The notes beneath the pieces are model-generated. The model was given only the letters and a program-made list of their open reading frames with translations, made no database searches and was not told the origin of the DNA. From Meandrina meandrites (taxonomy: Eukaryota > Cnidaria > Anthozoa > Scleractinia > Meandrinidae), in contig OY855903.1 of assembly GCA_963693305.1 (NCBI GenBank), positions 51,235,150-51,299,149 of the forward strand: 64,000 nucleotides of DNA, in the 5' to 3' direction. Shown here piece after piece: positions 22,626 through 34,854 of the stretch. Every line of letters begins with the position of its first letter. Position 1 is the first letter of the stretch. Made by a program: the position numbers and the translations under genes.

Positions 22626-23106
22626 TTTCGTACTATAATCCTTTTTGAATTAAAGAGTCATTATGAAGATGACGTGTACCAGTCTATTTTGGAAAAGCTG
22701 ACAAATGATTAATTCTCTGAATGATATCCCCTAAGCAACAACCAGCAGTATGTTTTTTCACTATCTAGTTACGATAGCGTCACTATACTACTAATGAGCA
22801 TTTGCTACTTCCATCTTGAAATTTGGCAATGCGTTGGCTTCATGACTCGTCTTCAGTAAACATTATTTAATATTTCTAGGCGCTACTTTTCTTTCAAGAC
22901 CTACTTTCCTCCTTTTTTCATTCACACCTAAAATTATCTAATCAGCGACCGTACAAGAAGTCAGAAGTAACACTAAAGGGAAAGGAGTGGAGAATGGCAT
23001 TGAATGTTCGAAAAGGAGCTCGAGTTTCTTTTAAAAATATTCTTAAGTAGAACAACATGATAATAACTATTGGCACGATTTTTCTGTTGACTAAAGCAAA
23101 ACGAAA

Positions 23107-23153
<47 letters not shown>

Positions 23154-23180
23154 TGCGCTAACCGATTGCGCCACGGAGAC
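23107..23180 (-). tRNA. tRNA-Asn-GTT: tRNA-Asn(GTT)
   Basis: 74-nt intact cloverleaf, A at position 26 as at 11,027. Confidence 0.96.
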
Positions 23181-23422
23181 TTGTTTGAATCTTTGAGCAT
23201 TTTTTTATATGATAAGGGGTTGAGAGTTCATCACATTTCATTATGTTGATTAAGCTCGGTTCCGAAATTTATTTTCTGTTAGAACTGTATAACTGAAAGG
23301 TGCGGTGAGCCCTGGATAGTAAGTGACTTGACCATAACACGACACAGAACAGGTGTCACACAACCAGCGAATCAGAGGAGTAGCAGATTAACGCCTTTAT
23401 CAAAAACTATTTCTTCCAGCTT

Positions 23423-23494
23423 GGCCAGTTGGTCTAGTGGCATGATTCTCGCTTAGGGTGCGAGAGGTCCCGGGTTCGACTCCCGGACAGGCCC
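23423..23494 (+). tRNA. tRNA-Pro-AGG: tRNA-Pro(AGG)
   Basis: 72 nt, loop TTAGGGT; GGCCAGT 5' end gives an A-A pair at 5-68, as at 10,713. The 3' flank is the Thr-Val block flank, unlike that of 10,713, so the left and right halves have different histories. Confidence 0.9.
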
Positions 23495-24605
23495 AAAAAA
23501 ACACTTTTGGACTAGGAGATGATTTCGGGTGGATTTCGACGTTTTGCATATGGTGGATTTGTTTTTTTTGAGACGTGGATTAGTTACTGCTATTGATGTT
23601 TTGTTAACGCAAAATGTCGTTTTCATTGTAATTTGTAACGTCTTGATTGACAGGCTTTATATGCCTATGAATAGATAGTACTAACGTTTCTTGATTTTTT
23701 TTTTTCAGTTCAAAAGGTCGCGATAGGATGGACCCAATTTTGCCCTCACGACACAATCAAACAGGTGCACACATCAAGACTGTGATGTATGTTCGTGTTG
23801 GACAGCCAGGTCCAAGATATGCATTTATTTGACACATCAGTAGGATACATAGACTTTCAATAAAGTCCTTCGCCTTGATTATGGCCAAAATCACTCATTT
23901 AACTCGTGAGGTCGACTTGTAGCAAGTCTATAGGATACAGCAAATTAACACGGATAAAGTTACATCCAAAGCTTATCCACAGCTGGGCACGTTACCCCTA
24001 CAAACCGCTACAGGGAAAAATAGTGACAGAGAACCAATGCTATGGAGCAACATTTCCAAAAAAAGAAGTAAAAATTAAGTAAGTGCAAATAAAAGACGAA
24101 GAATGTCACAAGTTCTCAACGCGCTCTTTCAAACGGCAAAGTATTAATTTATGTCAATTGCAATCAATAAAAATTAGATATTAAGGACCAATGTAATTCC
24201 TCCACTTCGTTATTTGGTAGGAGCAAAAAAAATGATAAGACCATAATTACTCGTCCGTATCCTTATTTACTTTTAACTTTATGAAAATGTTTGTGTACCC
24301 TGACTAACAGAGGCTTTTCTGGTTGCGATTGCAGGTGGGTGGATTGGTCAGCCAGACTCAATTCGTGTTGCGAGGCCATAAGAAAGGAACAGCCACTTTT
24401 ACTGGCTCATCGTTTGCTTGGACTGGACCGATCATGGAATCAGAGCCTTTGACACCCATGAATAAGTCCTCGGAGACCTTAATTCGAATTAATGAAGCCT
24501 CGCTTATTGCTGAGAAGTATGCCAAACACTTGACCTGAAGTACTTCAAGGAACTAATCTTTAGTTTGACTGAACTTTAACCGCGTTGCTAATTAGATATA
24601 CATAT

Positions 24606-24679
24606 GGCGCTGTAGCTCAGTTGGTTAGAGCGCCTGTCTAGTAAACAGGAGGTCATGGGTTCAAATCCCATCGGTGCCT
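24606..24679 (+). tRNA. tRNA-Thr-AGT: tRNA-Thr(AGT)
   Basis: 74 nt, loop CTAGTAA. Acceptor GGCGCTG makes a U-G pair at 6-67; otherwise consensus. Confidence 0.94.
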
Positions 24680-25097
24680 TTTAATAAATCTCTTTTTATA
24701 TATTTTGAACCTTACGTATCTTACAAAAATTGCACTTGTTAGTTTCAAATGAGTAAAACTACACAATTGACCTTGACTGTGGCGCTATAGGATAACACAA
24801 TGACTTTTCTACCAAAAAAGCAGTGAAATTTGTGTCATAAAGCACTCACTTTCCAAGACCAATCTTTGAACCCACAGGGTTTCTTGTTAAGAAAGCTAAT
24901 TACGACTATTTTAATATATCTTATTATCTCTCTGCCAGCCTGATCGCGTCTAAATTTTCACGAATCTGACAAAAATGTCTGAATAAGAATTATAGAAATA
25001 AATTATTGCCAAAATGGGGAAGAATAGACTTACAAAGAAAGGTACATTTCTAGAATACAACAAGGCCTCCTAATCTGAACCGTTACCATTCACCGTC

Positions 25098-25170
25098 GTT
25101 TCCGTAGTGTAGTGGTTATCACGTCCGCCTCACACGCGGAAGGTCGCCGGTTCGAGTGTGGCCGGAAATA
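25098..25170 (+). tRNA. tRNA-Val-CAC: tRNA-Val(CAC), T-stem mutated
   Basis: Loop CTCACAC. The T stem 3' strand is GTGGC in place of CCGGC, giving one mismatch and one wobble; the acceptor ends AAAT, giving G-U at 1-72. Probably impaired. Confidence 0.82.
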
Positions 25171-25618
25171 CGCTTTAGCTTTTGTTTAGTACAGTTTTTT
25201 CCAATTTTTAATGCAACTTTTAAGACATTACAAAAAAATAAGGAAAATTAGACGAACATCGTGGTGAACACCATTGCGGTAAGCAATTGCAAGGTCACGG
25301 TAACGAAAATCGCGGTGACCAAGATCTCGGTGAGGTATCGAACGTTTTCATATGACGTCAAGGCAGCCATAGAACCCACGCTTGCCAGGAGCCCGCGTTT
25401 ATTTGTAATAATTGCAAGGACAGCAAATGCTTTCTAGGTTTTTTTTTAACAATTCAAATCAGAAAATGCTCGCAACGCATGCTTTTGACATAGCTGTAAT
25501 TATCTCATCACCCATTGCTTCACTACGTTTCACATTTGTAGACATTTTTAAAGTTTCATCGTCAAGTTAAGTTATGCATTGGTCAGCGGAATTAGAAACA
25601 AAAGTTTACGACAGGAAA

Positions 25619-26060
25619 CACTGCATGAAATGGCCTGTATAAGGACCCTTCCTCAAGTCGTACACAGTCAGTATATCTATTCGTATAAGGCCAATATAAG
25701 GATAAGGAAGGATGTATAAGGTTCGTATAATGATCAGTATATTTCAGGGTTGGCCAACTTTTGTACCAGGATCTTATACACTTGTGGCAGGATTCCTGAT
25801 ATGTCAGTATACTCGTCAGTATACATAACGTATACTGTCTGAAACAGGAGATATACTGCAAGTCATGTATACGGATTTGTACAAACGTGGCAGGATTCCT
25901 TCTACGTCAGTTCACATATCAGTATACCTAACCTATACTGTTTGAAACAGGAGATATACTGCAAGTCATGTATACGAACTATTTACAGTCATGGCAGGAT
26001 TCCTTCTACGTCAGTTCACATTTCAGTCTACTGTTTGTGTACTGGCATAAACACGGGGTA
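25619..26060. repeat. CACTA left end: TIR and subterminal repeats
   Basis: After the terminus, GTATAAGG-type motifs recur in the first 150 bp. Then about three tandem units of roughly 110-120 bp each contain GGCAGGATTCCT, CAGTATAC and GAAACAGGAGATATACTGCA. In CACTA elements such subterminal repeats bind the accessory or transposase protein. Matching CCTTATA/GTATAC motifs appear in inverse orientation at the right end. Confidence 0.8.
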
Positions 26061-26528
26061 TACTGAATGGCCGTGGAAGGAAAATGAACTGATCTAGTAT
26101 ATTTCACGGCGCAATTAAATTTGTTTTCAGGTTCTCTGTGCTCAGGTTTGCCGGTATCTTGGATTTGAAAACGTTTTAAGCATATATCAATTTTGTGTAC
26201 CGACGTCTGTTACTTACTATTTTGACTTGAAACAAAAATTTGCTCCAGTCATTAAATAATAGTTGAAATGCCTATGATGTTAATTCAGGCAAACAGAAAG
26301 ATCGTCCTCCTCATAAACAAACACCATTTTATTATGTTCATTATGTCGTTTAATTTAACAGTTATAAATAAAGACTTAAACAATTTTCATAGCATCTCAA
26401 TCTCGCTGGACCATCAACGGTCCTCTAGGTCTCTAAAATAGGTACAATGCATGAACCTGGCGTGAACAAGCAACAAAACCATTTTACACGAAAATGTCGT
26501 CGGATAATGTTCTATGCAACATCGAAAA
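26061..26528. other. 3' flank of accessory gene
   Basis: AT-rich, no gene seen. A TTTATT near 26,330 (AATAAA on the minus strand) is a possible polyadenylation signal for the minus-strand accessory gene. Confidence 0.4.
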
Positions 26529-29500
26529 TTAGTCCGTTTCATCAAAATTTAATGTTTCGTCCTCAGAAGCCAGACTGTTGTCACTTGCATTGTCATCTTG
26601 TACCTCGCCTGCATCGGCATTATTTCTGTTGAAAGATGAAACAACTCGGGTTTAGTTATACAGAGTTCACGTACAGCAAAAGGTTTCAAGTAAGTAACAA
26701 ACAGACCAGAAGAGTGGAATTTCTCAAGTTCGCAAATAAATGGAGTCATGAAATTTGGTTGAAAGAGTACAAAATTATCAATCATGCATTACTTAATCTA
26801 AACACTTACATTTCAGTTTCTTGTGCTTGAGCCAGCACCTCTTCTCGTCTGCGCAGCTCTTCTTTCCACTCGTCAGAGAGTGCCCATTTTGGAGTATTAC
26901 TAGGAGGTTCCTTGTCTACAGGATGCCCAGTTCTGGTAGACGTTCTTTTCCATCTTGTATTTGTAGTCTCAACCCTTTCGCTGCGTTTGTCAAGCCTAGG
27001 AGAAAAAGACCGTCACTGTCAATTTATCCGGTAACAATATTCTTTCAGGTTCGCCTTAAACAACTACACCATGTGTACCTTAGCTTGTATGCAGGTGAAA
27101 ACTTAAAAAAGGCGAGTTAATAATAGCCTTTGATTTTTTCCTTTTTGCACTATATTTCTACTCAAGTTATTTGAAATTCTACTCATTTGGGGGAACTTTT
27201 TCTGGTAAAATTAATTTCGAATGTAGTCTAATGGAAAGGCCTTACCTTTCATAAAAATACTCCTAACTAAAAGGGGTCATGAATGGTCCCTCAAAATTTT
27301 GGAGTGCTTGCAAGATTAAGCTTCTGCTCGAAATGCTCACAAAATTTTATTGGGTGCCCGTTTGCTTGTGCTCGCATGCTCGGTTTTTAGTGGAGGTAGT
27401 TTTTGAAAGTGCTTGTTGCTACTGAGCAAGGCTAACTTTTGTCAATGCTCGTCCTCGCAAAGAAAACCCTGCAATCGCATGCTCGAAAAGACCATTCGAT
27501 ACCCCTATACTGAATAGCAACAACTACAGTAACGATTTGTTTAAGGCGATATACTACTTACTTGTTTAAGAAAGCTTCGAGTGTTTTACTGCGGTAGTTT
27601 GGAGGTCTGGATACCCATCCTTTGCCAGAGTCGCTGCCAGAGTCATCATCATCTGTTGACATGTGGTGTTTATTCAAGCTTGCGAAAGCTCGGGTCTCTG
27701 TCTCGTCCTTCACGAAATTTCTTCTTCTTTCGTATTTCTGAATAAAATAGATAAGCTTTGAGTATTATGTCCTTTACTAGTCAAAATAAAATCAAAGTAG
27801 GGAAAAGGCTAGAACCAGAAATTCAAGAAGGCTTATGATTGTACATGATTCGAGACTTGTAGGTTTTGTCAGTTTCTACTCGAATCTCTCTAAGAAAAGA
27901 AATGACACAAAAAATGAGTTGGGGCACAACTACATGACTTTGTATAGGCAAAACATTGGGCTAAAACGACATTGTTTTATTCGTGGCATTTAGGAAATTC
28001 AACTCCCTAACGATATAGTATGCTAGTAGTTCCTTGATCACATACCCGTTCTTTTCGGAGATTTTTCCTCTTCTCTTTCTTTGTGTCATCAGTTATTTTA
28101 CCCAAAGCAGTTCTGCGAATATGTTCATGATACTTTTTCGCAGTTCCTGAGCACAAGAATAAGAAAACATTAGAGATCACTAATCAACTTCTGTGTGTTT
28201 GACTTATTAGTTAAGACTTCTTCAAAAGTGTGCATTTCTTTTAACTTTATACTTACTTTCAACAGCTGCTTGACTAAAGCCACTCCTTCGACTCAGTTCA
28301 TTGACAATAAACTGCGTTACTCTCCTGTTGTGAACACTGCCAACCCTACAATTGCAAACGTACATGTACTGTGTCATATCATTTGACTAGTTCATCTCGA
28401 CCTTTTATCAACTGATTTTATTTGTGAGCCTTAGCAAAAAAATTAAGTACTTCACAAATTAAAAATAAGCAAAAAAAGGTTAGACCGAGCATGCACTTTT
28501 TAGTCAGAAAATCATGAGTAACTTTTTTACAATTAGTCTACGAGCCCGAGTTTTCTGAGCGAATAGCTAACGAGGCGCAGCCGTGTTGACTATCGCTCAT
28601 AGAACACAGACTCGAATTGTTTTGGTAGAAAATGTGAAGGATTTAAGTCGAAAAACCTACCATCTTATGTACTTTAAGTTAGAAATGAAGACAAATTGAC
28701 CCATCAAAAACAACGCGCTCGATTATGTAGGGTGGGACAGGAGGGCGGGAGCCCGGGAGGAAAGAAGCGGGAAGTAGAAGATACGGGAAGCGGGAGGTTC
28801 AAACCCCCCTGTCCCCACCCACGATTATGTTATCAGCGAATAGAAAACTGTGGGGAACCAATCAGATCCGCGAATTTTCAATAAAACACTGATGAGTTTC
28901 TACAAAAACCCAAGCCAAACGAAGATGAGAGTTGATGAGAGTTCAAAGTCTCGCTCTCGTTTGGTCTGAAACTCTCGTGCACTCTCATCGACTTTGAACA
29001 TGCTCGAATTTTTCATGAGAATCGTTGATGGTTTTCTATCGCATGCTTGACGGACTGTCAACAATTTTCGTTCTTGTTTCGACCGAGTTGATTATAGTCG
29101 TTTACAGCTCATGCTCATTTGCATTTCATTAAATAACAAAAGAATAACAAAGCAGCACATTTGTTATATGCCTCGTTCTTTACTTAGTGAATTAATTTTC
29201 CGCAATCCTACACTTCACTCACACTTTGGTAGTCAGTGAGCTTCTAAAATGAACAAACATTAATTTCTTCATTAAACTAAAAATTAATATGGGTATAATA
29301 TTAGTATACCTTTAATCTGGGTCGGACTGAATCTGGTCATTTTCTCCTACAAGTCGATTCGCTTACACTGAGGTTGATTTACCTTATCAATCTGAGATGT
29401 TTCACCTACACTGAAGGAGTTTCAACAAAACACTGACCCCTGGTCAGCTGCCCCCCCAACTGACCACCCTAAATATCATCAGGGAAAGGAAAAATAAAAT

Positions 29501-29697
29501 GTCCAGTATTATCAGTGAGGCTAATTCAAGTTTATAAATAAATTGCGTTACCTGAAAGTTTCGATATTGCAGACAAGCGTTGCAGAGGTCTGGCACTTTC
29601 TTCTTTCATGGTCTTTCACTACAAGTACATGTTTTGTTCGCGGATAAATGAGCATGAAATAAGTTAGAACACCATCGGCCATGTTTTGTGTACCCAT
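26529..29697 (-). CDS. CACTA accessory protein, 264 aa, six inferred exons
   Basis: Unrecognised family. Exons on the minus strand: 29,552-29,697, 28,257-28,345, 28,046-28,146, 27,562-27,737, 26,810-26,995 and 26,529-26,625 (TAA at 26,529-26,531). All five introns have GT..AG ends and every junction keeps phase, totalling 795 nt. The start is the ATG at 29,697; the frame is open further upstream without another ATG. Residues about 50-78 include RVTQFIVNELSRRSGF. Residues 79-125 are strongly basic (KKEKRKNLRKERKYERRR). About 135-145 is an acidic Ser/Asp run, followed by GWVSRPPNYRSKTLEAFL. The C-terminus is acidic (EDETLNFDETD). No membrane segment. By position and charge it could be the partner DNA-binding protein that plant CACTA elements encode as TnpA; this is inference without sequence homology. 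Exon 1 is the least certain. Confidence 0.72.
28346..29551. other. Intron 1 of accessory gene
   Basis: 1.2 kb without coding evidence. Contains a purine-rich stretch (28,735-28,800) and a compact imperfect palindrome at about 28,920-29,000 built from GATGAGAGTT/ACTCTCATC, possibly a small inserted element. Confidence 0.45.
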
Positions 29698-30345
29698 GGA
29701 AAAAGTAAGGGATGAAAACAACAAAGGAAGAAAGATTGGCAAATAAATGTAAACACAGATGTAACTCGATGGACATGAATAGACAATTCAACAACCAGAA
29801 GTCATGCAGCGCGGAATAAATAGTTTCTATCCACCGGGTTCCATGTCAAACTTTGACCAGTACAGTGTATGTAGTTTTCGCTTCACAGTTGAATCCAGTT
29901 GACTTGATAGTCATATTAATCGTAAAACCTGTACTTGTACAATGAAAGAAGAAAGTGCCAGACTTCTGCAATGCTCATCCACCATATGGAAACTTTCAGG
30001 TAACCTAATGCAGTCAACTCTTGTTATAGCGGACACACTTGGGACTTCGTTTAGTGTCCGTATTAGCGAGCATCCCTAATAGTGGGAGTCATTTCCAGAC
30101 AAACCTCTATAGCCGGGGATCTGAATTTTGTCCGTAATAGCGAGTGTCCATAATAGCGGGGTGTCCGCAAGGTGAGAGTTGACTGTATGTATTTATGAAC
30201 TTGAATTAGCCTCACTGGGATAGTGCTGGACATTTTCTTTTTCTTTCCCCAGTGATATTTAGGGGGTTCAGTTACGGGGGTAGGAGGTAAGCTGACTGGG
30301 GGTCAGTGTTTTGTCAAAACCCATACTGAAGTTGATTTGCCTACA
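29360..30345. repeat. Inverted repeat spanning both divergent 5' exons
   Basis: Left arm about 29,360-29,660, right arm about 29,915-30,345. Shared blocks include AAAACACTGACCCC, CCTAAATATCA, GAGGCTAATTCAAGTT and the exon segment GAAAGAAGAAAGTGCCAGAC ending CTTTCAG/GT. The right arm is interrupted by a 175-bp MITE. The 244 bp between the two ATGs is the likely two-way promoter (inference). Confidence 0.8.
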
Positions 30346-33300
30346 ATGTAATACCATTGAGAAGTAAATTATTTCAGGTGAATTAGCTGTTTTAGTGACT
30401 ACAATTTCAGTTGCCTTATAAGGCTTGTTCACTTACCTGTTTGGAAATTGTGACCTCGGTTGGTGATGTGTTATATGTTTTCGTTGTCAAGGGAACCCAT
30501 TTGAGTGCATTTTCAAAAGTCAGACCAAGGATTGTTTGGCTTCAATGTACATGTACAGTATAGGCCATACTGTCATATGGTGCATGTCAACCTTTTTTCC
30601 CTTTATCTTTAATTGTGTATGTGTATGTAGAAAAAAGGAGGAAGTATCTCATTATGAGCTCAATCTTTTGTCATACAGTATAAATCTCTTGACTTATAAA
30701 GTTATGCATTTTTTAATCAACAGATACACATGTTTCTGAAAGTGACGAAAGTGAGGAGTTCTCAAATGCTGAGTCATCTGATAGCTTGCATGTAAGACAA
30801 ATGTTTTAACTACATCACTGACTCACATCAATTTACAGATAGTACATGTAAATCAGTAAATAACCAACATGCAACTTGTGTGTCTGTATAGCTCAGTGGG
30901 TGGTGCTGAACTGAAGTCAGGGACTCATTGCAGTCTTTATGTAACCATGCTCATGACTTAACTAAACACAACATAACACTTATAACTTGATAAGTTGACC
31001 AATCAAACATTTTTCTATTAAGGTCAATCAAACATACCCTAAGAAGCTGCTTGAAGGTTTTGGTGTGTTTCATAGTACATGTACAGGTGTAATACATTTA
31101 TGTTGAGCTTTTTCTCTCTTTTGAAAGGTTTCTTAATAGTAAAGGAAACATAATGTTGTAAGAATGGGTATTTTTGGTGAATAATTTGCAGTTGGTTGAC
31201 AGTTATTCTTTTCTTTTCTTACCAGGAAGAAACTGATGATGCTGCAGAATTCCAGTTTGAAAACCTGGTGACATCGTCTGATGATGATGATAAAGCAACT
31301 GAAGAGAGCACTTGGCAATCCAGTAAATCATCTGTATTGAGCAAGGCAGCAGTCAGGCTTATAGTTATTTTTGTCTTAACATGGAAGATCATGCACAACT
31401 TGTCAGATGCTGCAGTGAGTGTTTTGTTTTGTTTTCTAAAAAGACTGCTGGATCTGTTAGCTAGAGTGGCTCAGTGCACAGCACTCAAACAGATATCAGA
31501 CTTGCTTCCTCGTTCGCTTTATATGATCAGAAAATACCTGGGAGTGAATCGTGATGACTTTGAGAAGTTCATTGTGTGCCCAAAATGCTCTTCATGTTAC
31601 AAACCCGAGGACTGTGTACGTACTCTATCAAATGGAAGAAAGAAAGGTGAACATTGTAGCTTTGTAGAGTTTCCAAATCATCCAAGAAGGACTCAAAGAA
31701 AGCCGTGTGGAGCATCACTTCTTAAAGCTGTACGCTCCAAACATGGAGAACTTATTTTAAAGGCAAAAAAAGTGTTCTGTTACCGTTCAGTGAAGAAAAC
31801 CCTTCAAGAATTCCTAAAGCGTCCTGGATTTGCTGACAAATGTGAGCTGTATAAGAAGTCCCCTCGAGATCCCAACCTCCTTGGAGATATTTACGATGGA
31901 CGAGTCTGGAAAAATTTCAAGAATGCAGAAGGAGAGCCTTTCTTCAATGCACCCAACATGTTTGGATGCATGTTGAACCTTGACTGGTTTCAACCATACA
32001 AGGATTCTATTTATAGTATTGGGGTGATTTATTTAAGCTTTCTGAACTTGCCACCACAGGAAAGAAATAAAGAAGAAAACATTGCAGTAGTTGGGATTAT
32101 TCCTGGTCCACATGAGCCAAGTCGAAATGTCAATTCATTTCTAGACCCTCTGGTGGAAGAATTGCTCGATTTTTGGGATGGTGTTTGGTTGGACAGCCCC
32201 TCAACTGGACCCAAATTTTGCCGACTTGCTGTACTTTGTGTCACCTGTGATATTCCAGCCTCTCGCAAGCTTTGTGGTTTTCTGGGGTTCTCTGCAAGAA
32301 AGGGCTGCAACAAGTGTAAGAAAGATTTTCCAAGGCCTTCATTTGGGGAGAAACAAGATTTCTCAGGATTTGATCGAGACAACTGGAATTTACGCACAAA
32401 CACCGAGCATAGAGAGCAAGTGTGGAGAATACGAAACACAGTAACATCAAAGAAAGATCGTGAAACAAAGGAAAGTGCTAGTGGTGTGCGATTTTCATCT
32501 TTAATTCATCTTCCTTATTTTGACTTTATTTCATGTGTTGTTATTGATCCGATGCACAACTTGATGCTGGGTACAACAAAGAAGATGCTTAAGATTTGGA
32601 AAGAACTGAACTTGCTGGATGAAAAGGACTTTAAAGTGCTGCAGAAAAGGGTCAACAAGCTCAAAGTGCCTTCAAGTATTGGGCGAATTCCATCAAAGAT
32701 AGCGTCAAGTTTTAAAGGCTTTACCGCTGACCAGTTTAAAAACTGGGCTTTGGTGTTTTCAACTTTTGCTTTAAAGGACATACTGCCAGAGAGACATTTG
32801 CAATGCTGGAAATTATTTGTGAGAGCTTGCCGCATATTGTGTTCAACAGTTATATCCACTTCCCAAGTGAAAATTGCAGATGAACTCCTTCTTAAGTTTT
32901 GCAGAACTGTTCAAGATTTGTATGGTACTTCTTTTATCACACCCAATATGCATCTCCATTGCCACTTATGTGAATGTGTCCTTGATTTTGGTCCTGTGTA
33001 TGGTTTCTGGTGCTTTTCGTTTGAACGTTACAATGGCATTTTGGGTGCTTTACATGTGAACAACCACCAGATTGAGGTGCAAATGATGAGGAAATTTATT
33101 GAGAGGCAGCAACTGGGAGGTATATCTTGGCCAATAGAATTTGATGGATTTAAAGACATGTTATCTTCTGCAGATAAAGGCTCACTGGCATTAACAAAGA
33201 AGAATCCATTGACTCTCTCTGAGTATAGAGAAAGTATTGAACTGAAGGCTGACACTGGGATGGATTTATCCCATTTGTCATTTGTTGACAAAAAAGCTGT

Positions 33301-34854
33301 TCAAGTGCTGTCGCCAGTCAAGGACGTTTACATGAGTGATGATGAAGTTGAATCCTTGACAACAATGTACACTTTCCTTCACAAGGAAGACAGCATTGTG
33401 TATGTTCCCAAATTGTCACGCCAATTTTCACAGTTACTACTCTATGACCAGAAACTTGACTCCCGGTATACAAGAAGTGAAAGATCAGCCTGTATACTTG
33501 CCCGATGGTATGGAACCAATGGTTTGGACACAACGTCAGTGGATCTGAGGCCAGGTGAGTTTGTAAATACAAGGTGTAAAAAGGGGTCTTACTGTAATAA
33601 ATTATTATGTCTGGTTTTGTAAGCAGACAAGATGAAGCAAACACGGCACTGAAATTGGCTACCCTGCAGTTTGAGGCAAAATATAAGGCAGAAAGAACAA
33701 GAAAGAAAAGGCAAACGACATACATGTACATGTATATTACATGTATAATTAACATTATAATCCACTGATTAATTTTCTCACACACTAATTGGAAGAAAGG
33801 TATCACAGTATACAAAATCAGACGACGGGTATCAGAAAATATACCCCATGCAAACTGATATCTGACACCTGGTTTTATCGACAAGTACAAAACAAACAAA
33901 GTCACATTTTCAGGTCTAACTTAATAAAGTCACAGTGTAAAAAAAAATTACGTAAACAAACCATTTACATTTCAACCGCAGTTATGCTGTGATTATTGCT
34001 GTAGGTTTATGTACTATTTACTAGTGATAAAGCGTGTTGCACGAAGTAATCCAAGCTTTTAAAATAAATTAACCCTTTCTGGCTTGCTGGTACATTATAT
34101 ATTGGAGGATAATGCCCTTGGCTGAAAAATTGTCCTTCAATATACCAGCCATCCGAAGGGGTTTATGTAGTAAATACCGCTCAAAAGTAAGTTGACTGTC
34201 TTGACATGATCCTTGAAATTCAACTTTGATGTCTAGGGGGTCACCACTCAAATTCTCCTAAATGTGGAAATTTCTTTGTAGGCAGATACATGTACTAGTC
34301 AAAGGAAAGGCTACAAAACCTACTCAATTTCTCCATTTCCTAGCCTTCATACAATTAGCTGCTTGGTACAAGTAAGCATCCAAACAAATGCGAGAAAGCC
34401 ATTGAAAATCTCTAGTTCCCAGCTGTCAAAGCGACATGTACATGTTTACACTGTACTCTGTATCTTTTGAGTTTCTACAGTAAGTGTTAAGTACTAAAAT
34501 AATGAAGATTGCTGATCCTCTATATTGTATTATCTTTCTCTTCCAGGGATTGTTCAATACTTCTTCCAGCACACTGTAACTGTCCGTTCCCCAACTGGTG
34601 AAAATGTGGACCTACCCTACACCCTTGCTTGTGTTCATTGGTTTAAGATTCATCCTCATGCAAGGTTTTATTTTGGTTTACCAATTCAAGTGTGCCTACC
34701 ATCATTTGAAGTCGAATCAGTGGCTGCTTTCATACCAGTAACAAGAATTGACAGTGTGTGTGTTGTAGCTGAGTTAAGTTATAATCTAAAGACTCTGAAT
34801 GGAAAAGAAAGAGTTGTTGTGGCTGTTCCACTCGATGTTAAACTACATGTTTGA
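29942..34854 (+). CDS. TNP2-type CACTA transposase, about 920 aa, four inferred exons
   Basis: Catalyses excision and integration of the element. Exons: 29,942-29,999, 30,724-30,791, 31,226-33,554 and 34,547-34,854, with GT..AG introns and matching phases (2,763 nt). The first exon is short and less certain. Numbering on this model: acidic N-terminus; a Cys cluster CPKCSSCYKPEDC at 160-172; NLDWFQPY at 293-300; CDIPASRKLCGF at 383-394 followed by GCNKC at 402-406; DPMHNLMLGT at 483-492; HLHCHLCE at 618-625; SFERYNG at 640-646. DPMHN, CDIPA and FERYNG match the TNP2 (Transposase_21) pattern; D295, D384 and E642 are my candidates for the catalytic triad. The last exon is a 102-codon C-terminal domain of unknown role. 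It is divergent from the accessory gene. An AATAAA lies at 35,184-35,189. No internal stop is seen. Confidence 0.85.
30011..30185. mobile_element. 175-bp MITE nested in the inverted repeat
   Basis: Termini CAGTCAACTCTTGTTATAGC and GGTGAGAGTTGACTG are imperfect inverted repeats, with GCGGACAC/GTGTCCGC following inside. Flanks are TG on the left and TA on the right, consistent with a TA duplication in which one copy mutated. The left arm of the surrounding repeat shows the uninterrupted sequence. No coding capacity. Confidence 0.75.
33555..34546 (+). other. Intron 3 of the transposase gene
   Basis: Begins GTGAGT and ends TTCTCTTCCAG. Phase 1 across the junction restores the frame. Frames inside it show no recognisable domain. 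Confidence 0.7.

Larger units (their letters stand above)
20786..23494. repeat. Inverted-repeat arm 2 (pairs with 10.7-13.3 kb)
   Basis: Reverse complement of arm 1. It ends inside tRNA-Pro(AGG) at 23,423-23,494, after which a Thr-Val block starts. No protein-coding gene is recognised between the tRNAs. Confidence 0.85.
23495..25615 (+). repeat. Thr-Val tRNA block, copy 3
   Basis: Matches 59,978-62,089. An exon-like stretch follows tttttcag near 23,709 and a second follows gattgcag near 24,335; both are open here, but neither is recognised. The block continues at 36,853 after the CACTA insertion. Confidence 0.9.

Noticed and set aside
29548..29742. Start of the accessory protein at 29,742
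   Set aside because: The codon there is TTG; the first ATG in the frame is at 29,697.
30886..30920. tRNA-like TATAGCTCAGTGGGTGG
   Set aside because: Only a D-arm-like match; no acceptor, anticodon or T arm follows.
32029..33291. Minus-strand frames over the transposase
   Set aside because: Antisense shadows of exon 3, which has clear TNP2 motifs on the plus strand.
33318..33905. 195-codon minus-strand frame
   Set aside because: Overlaps the end of transposase exon 3 and its intron; no recognisable domain or splice support.
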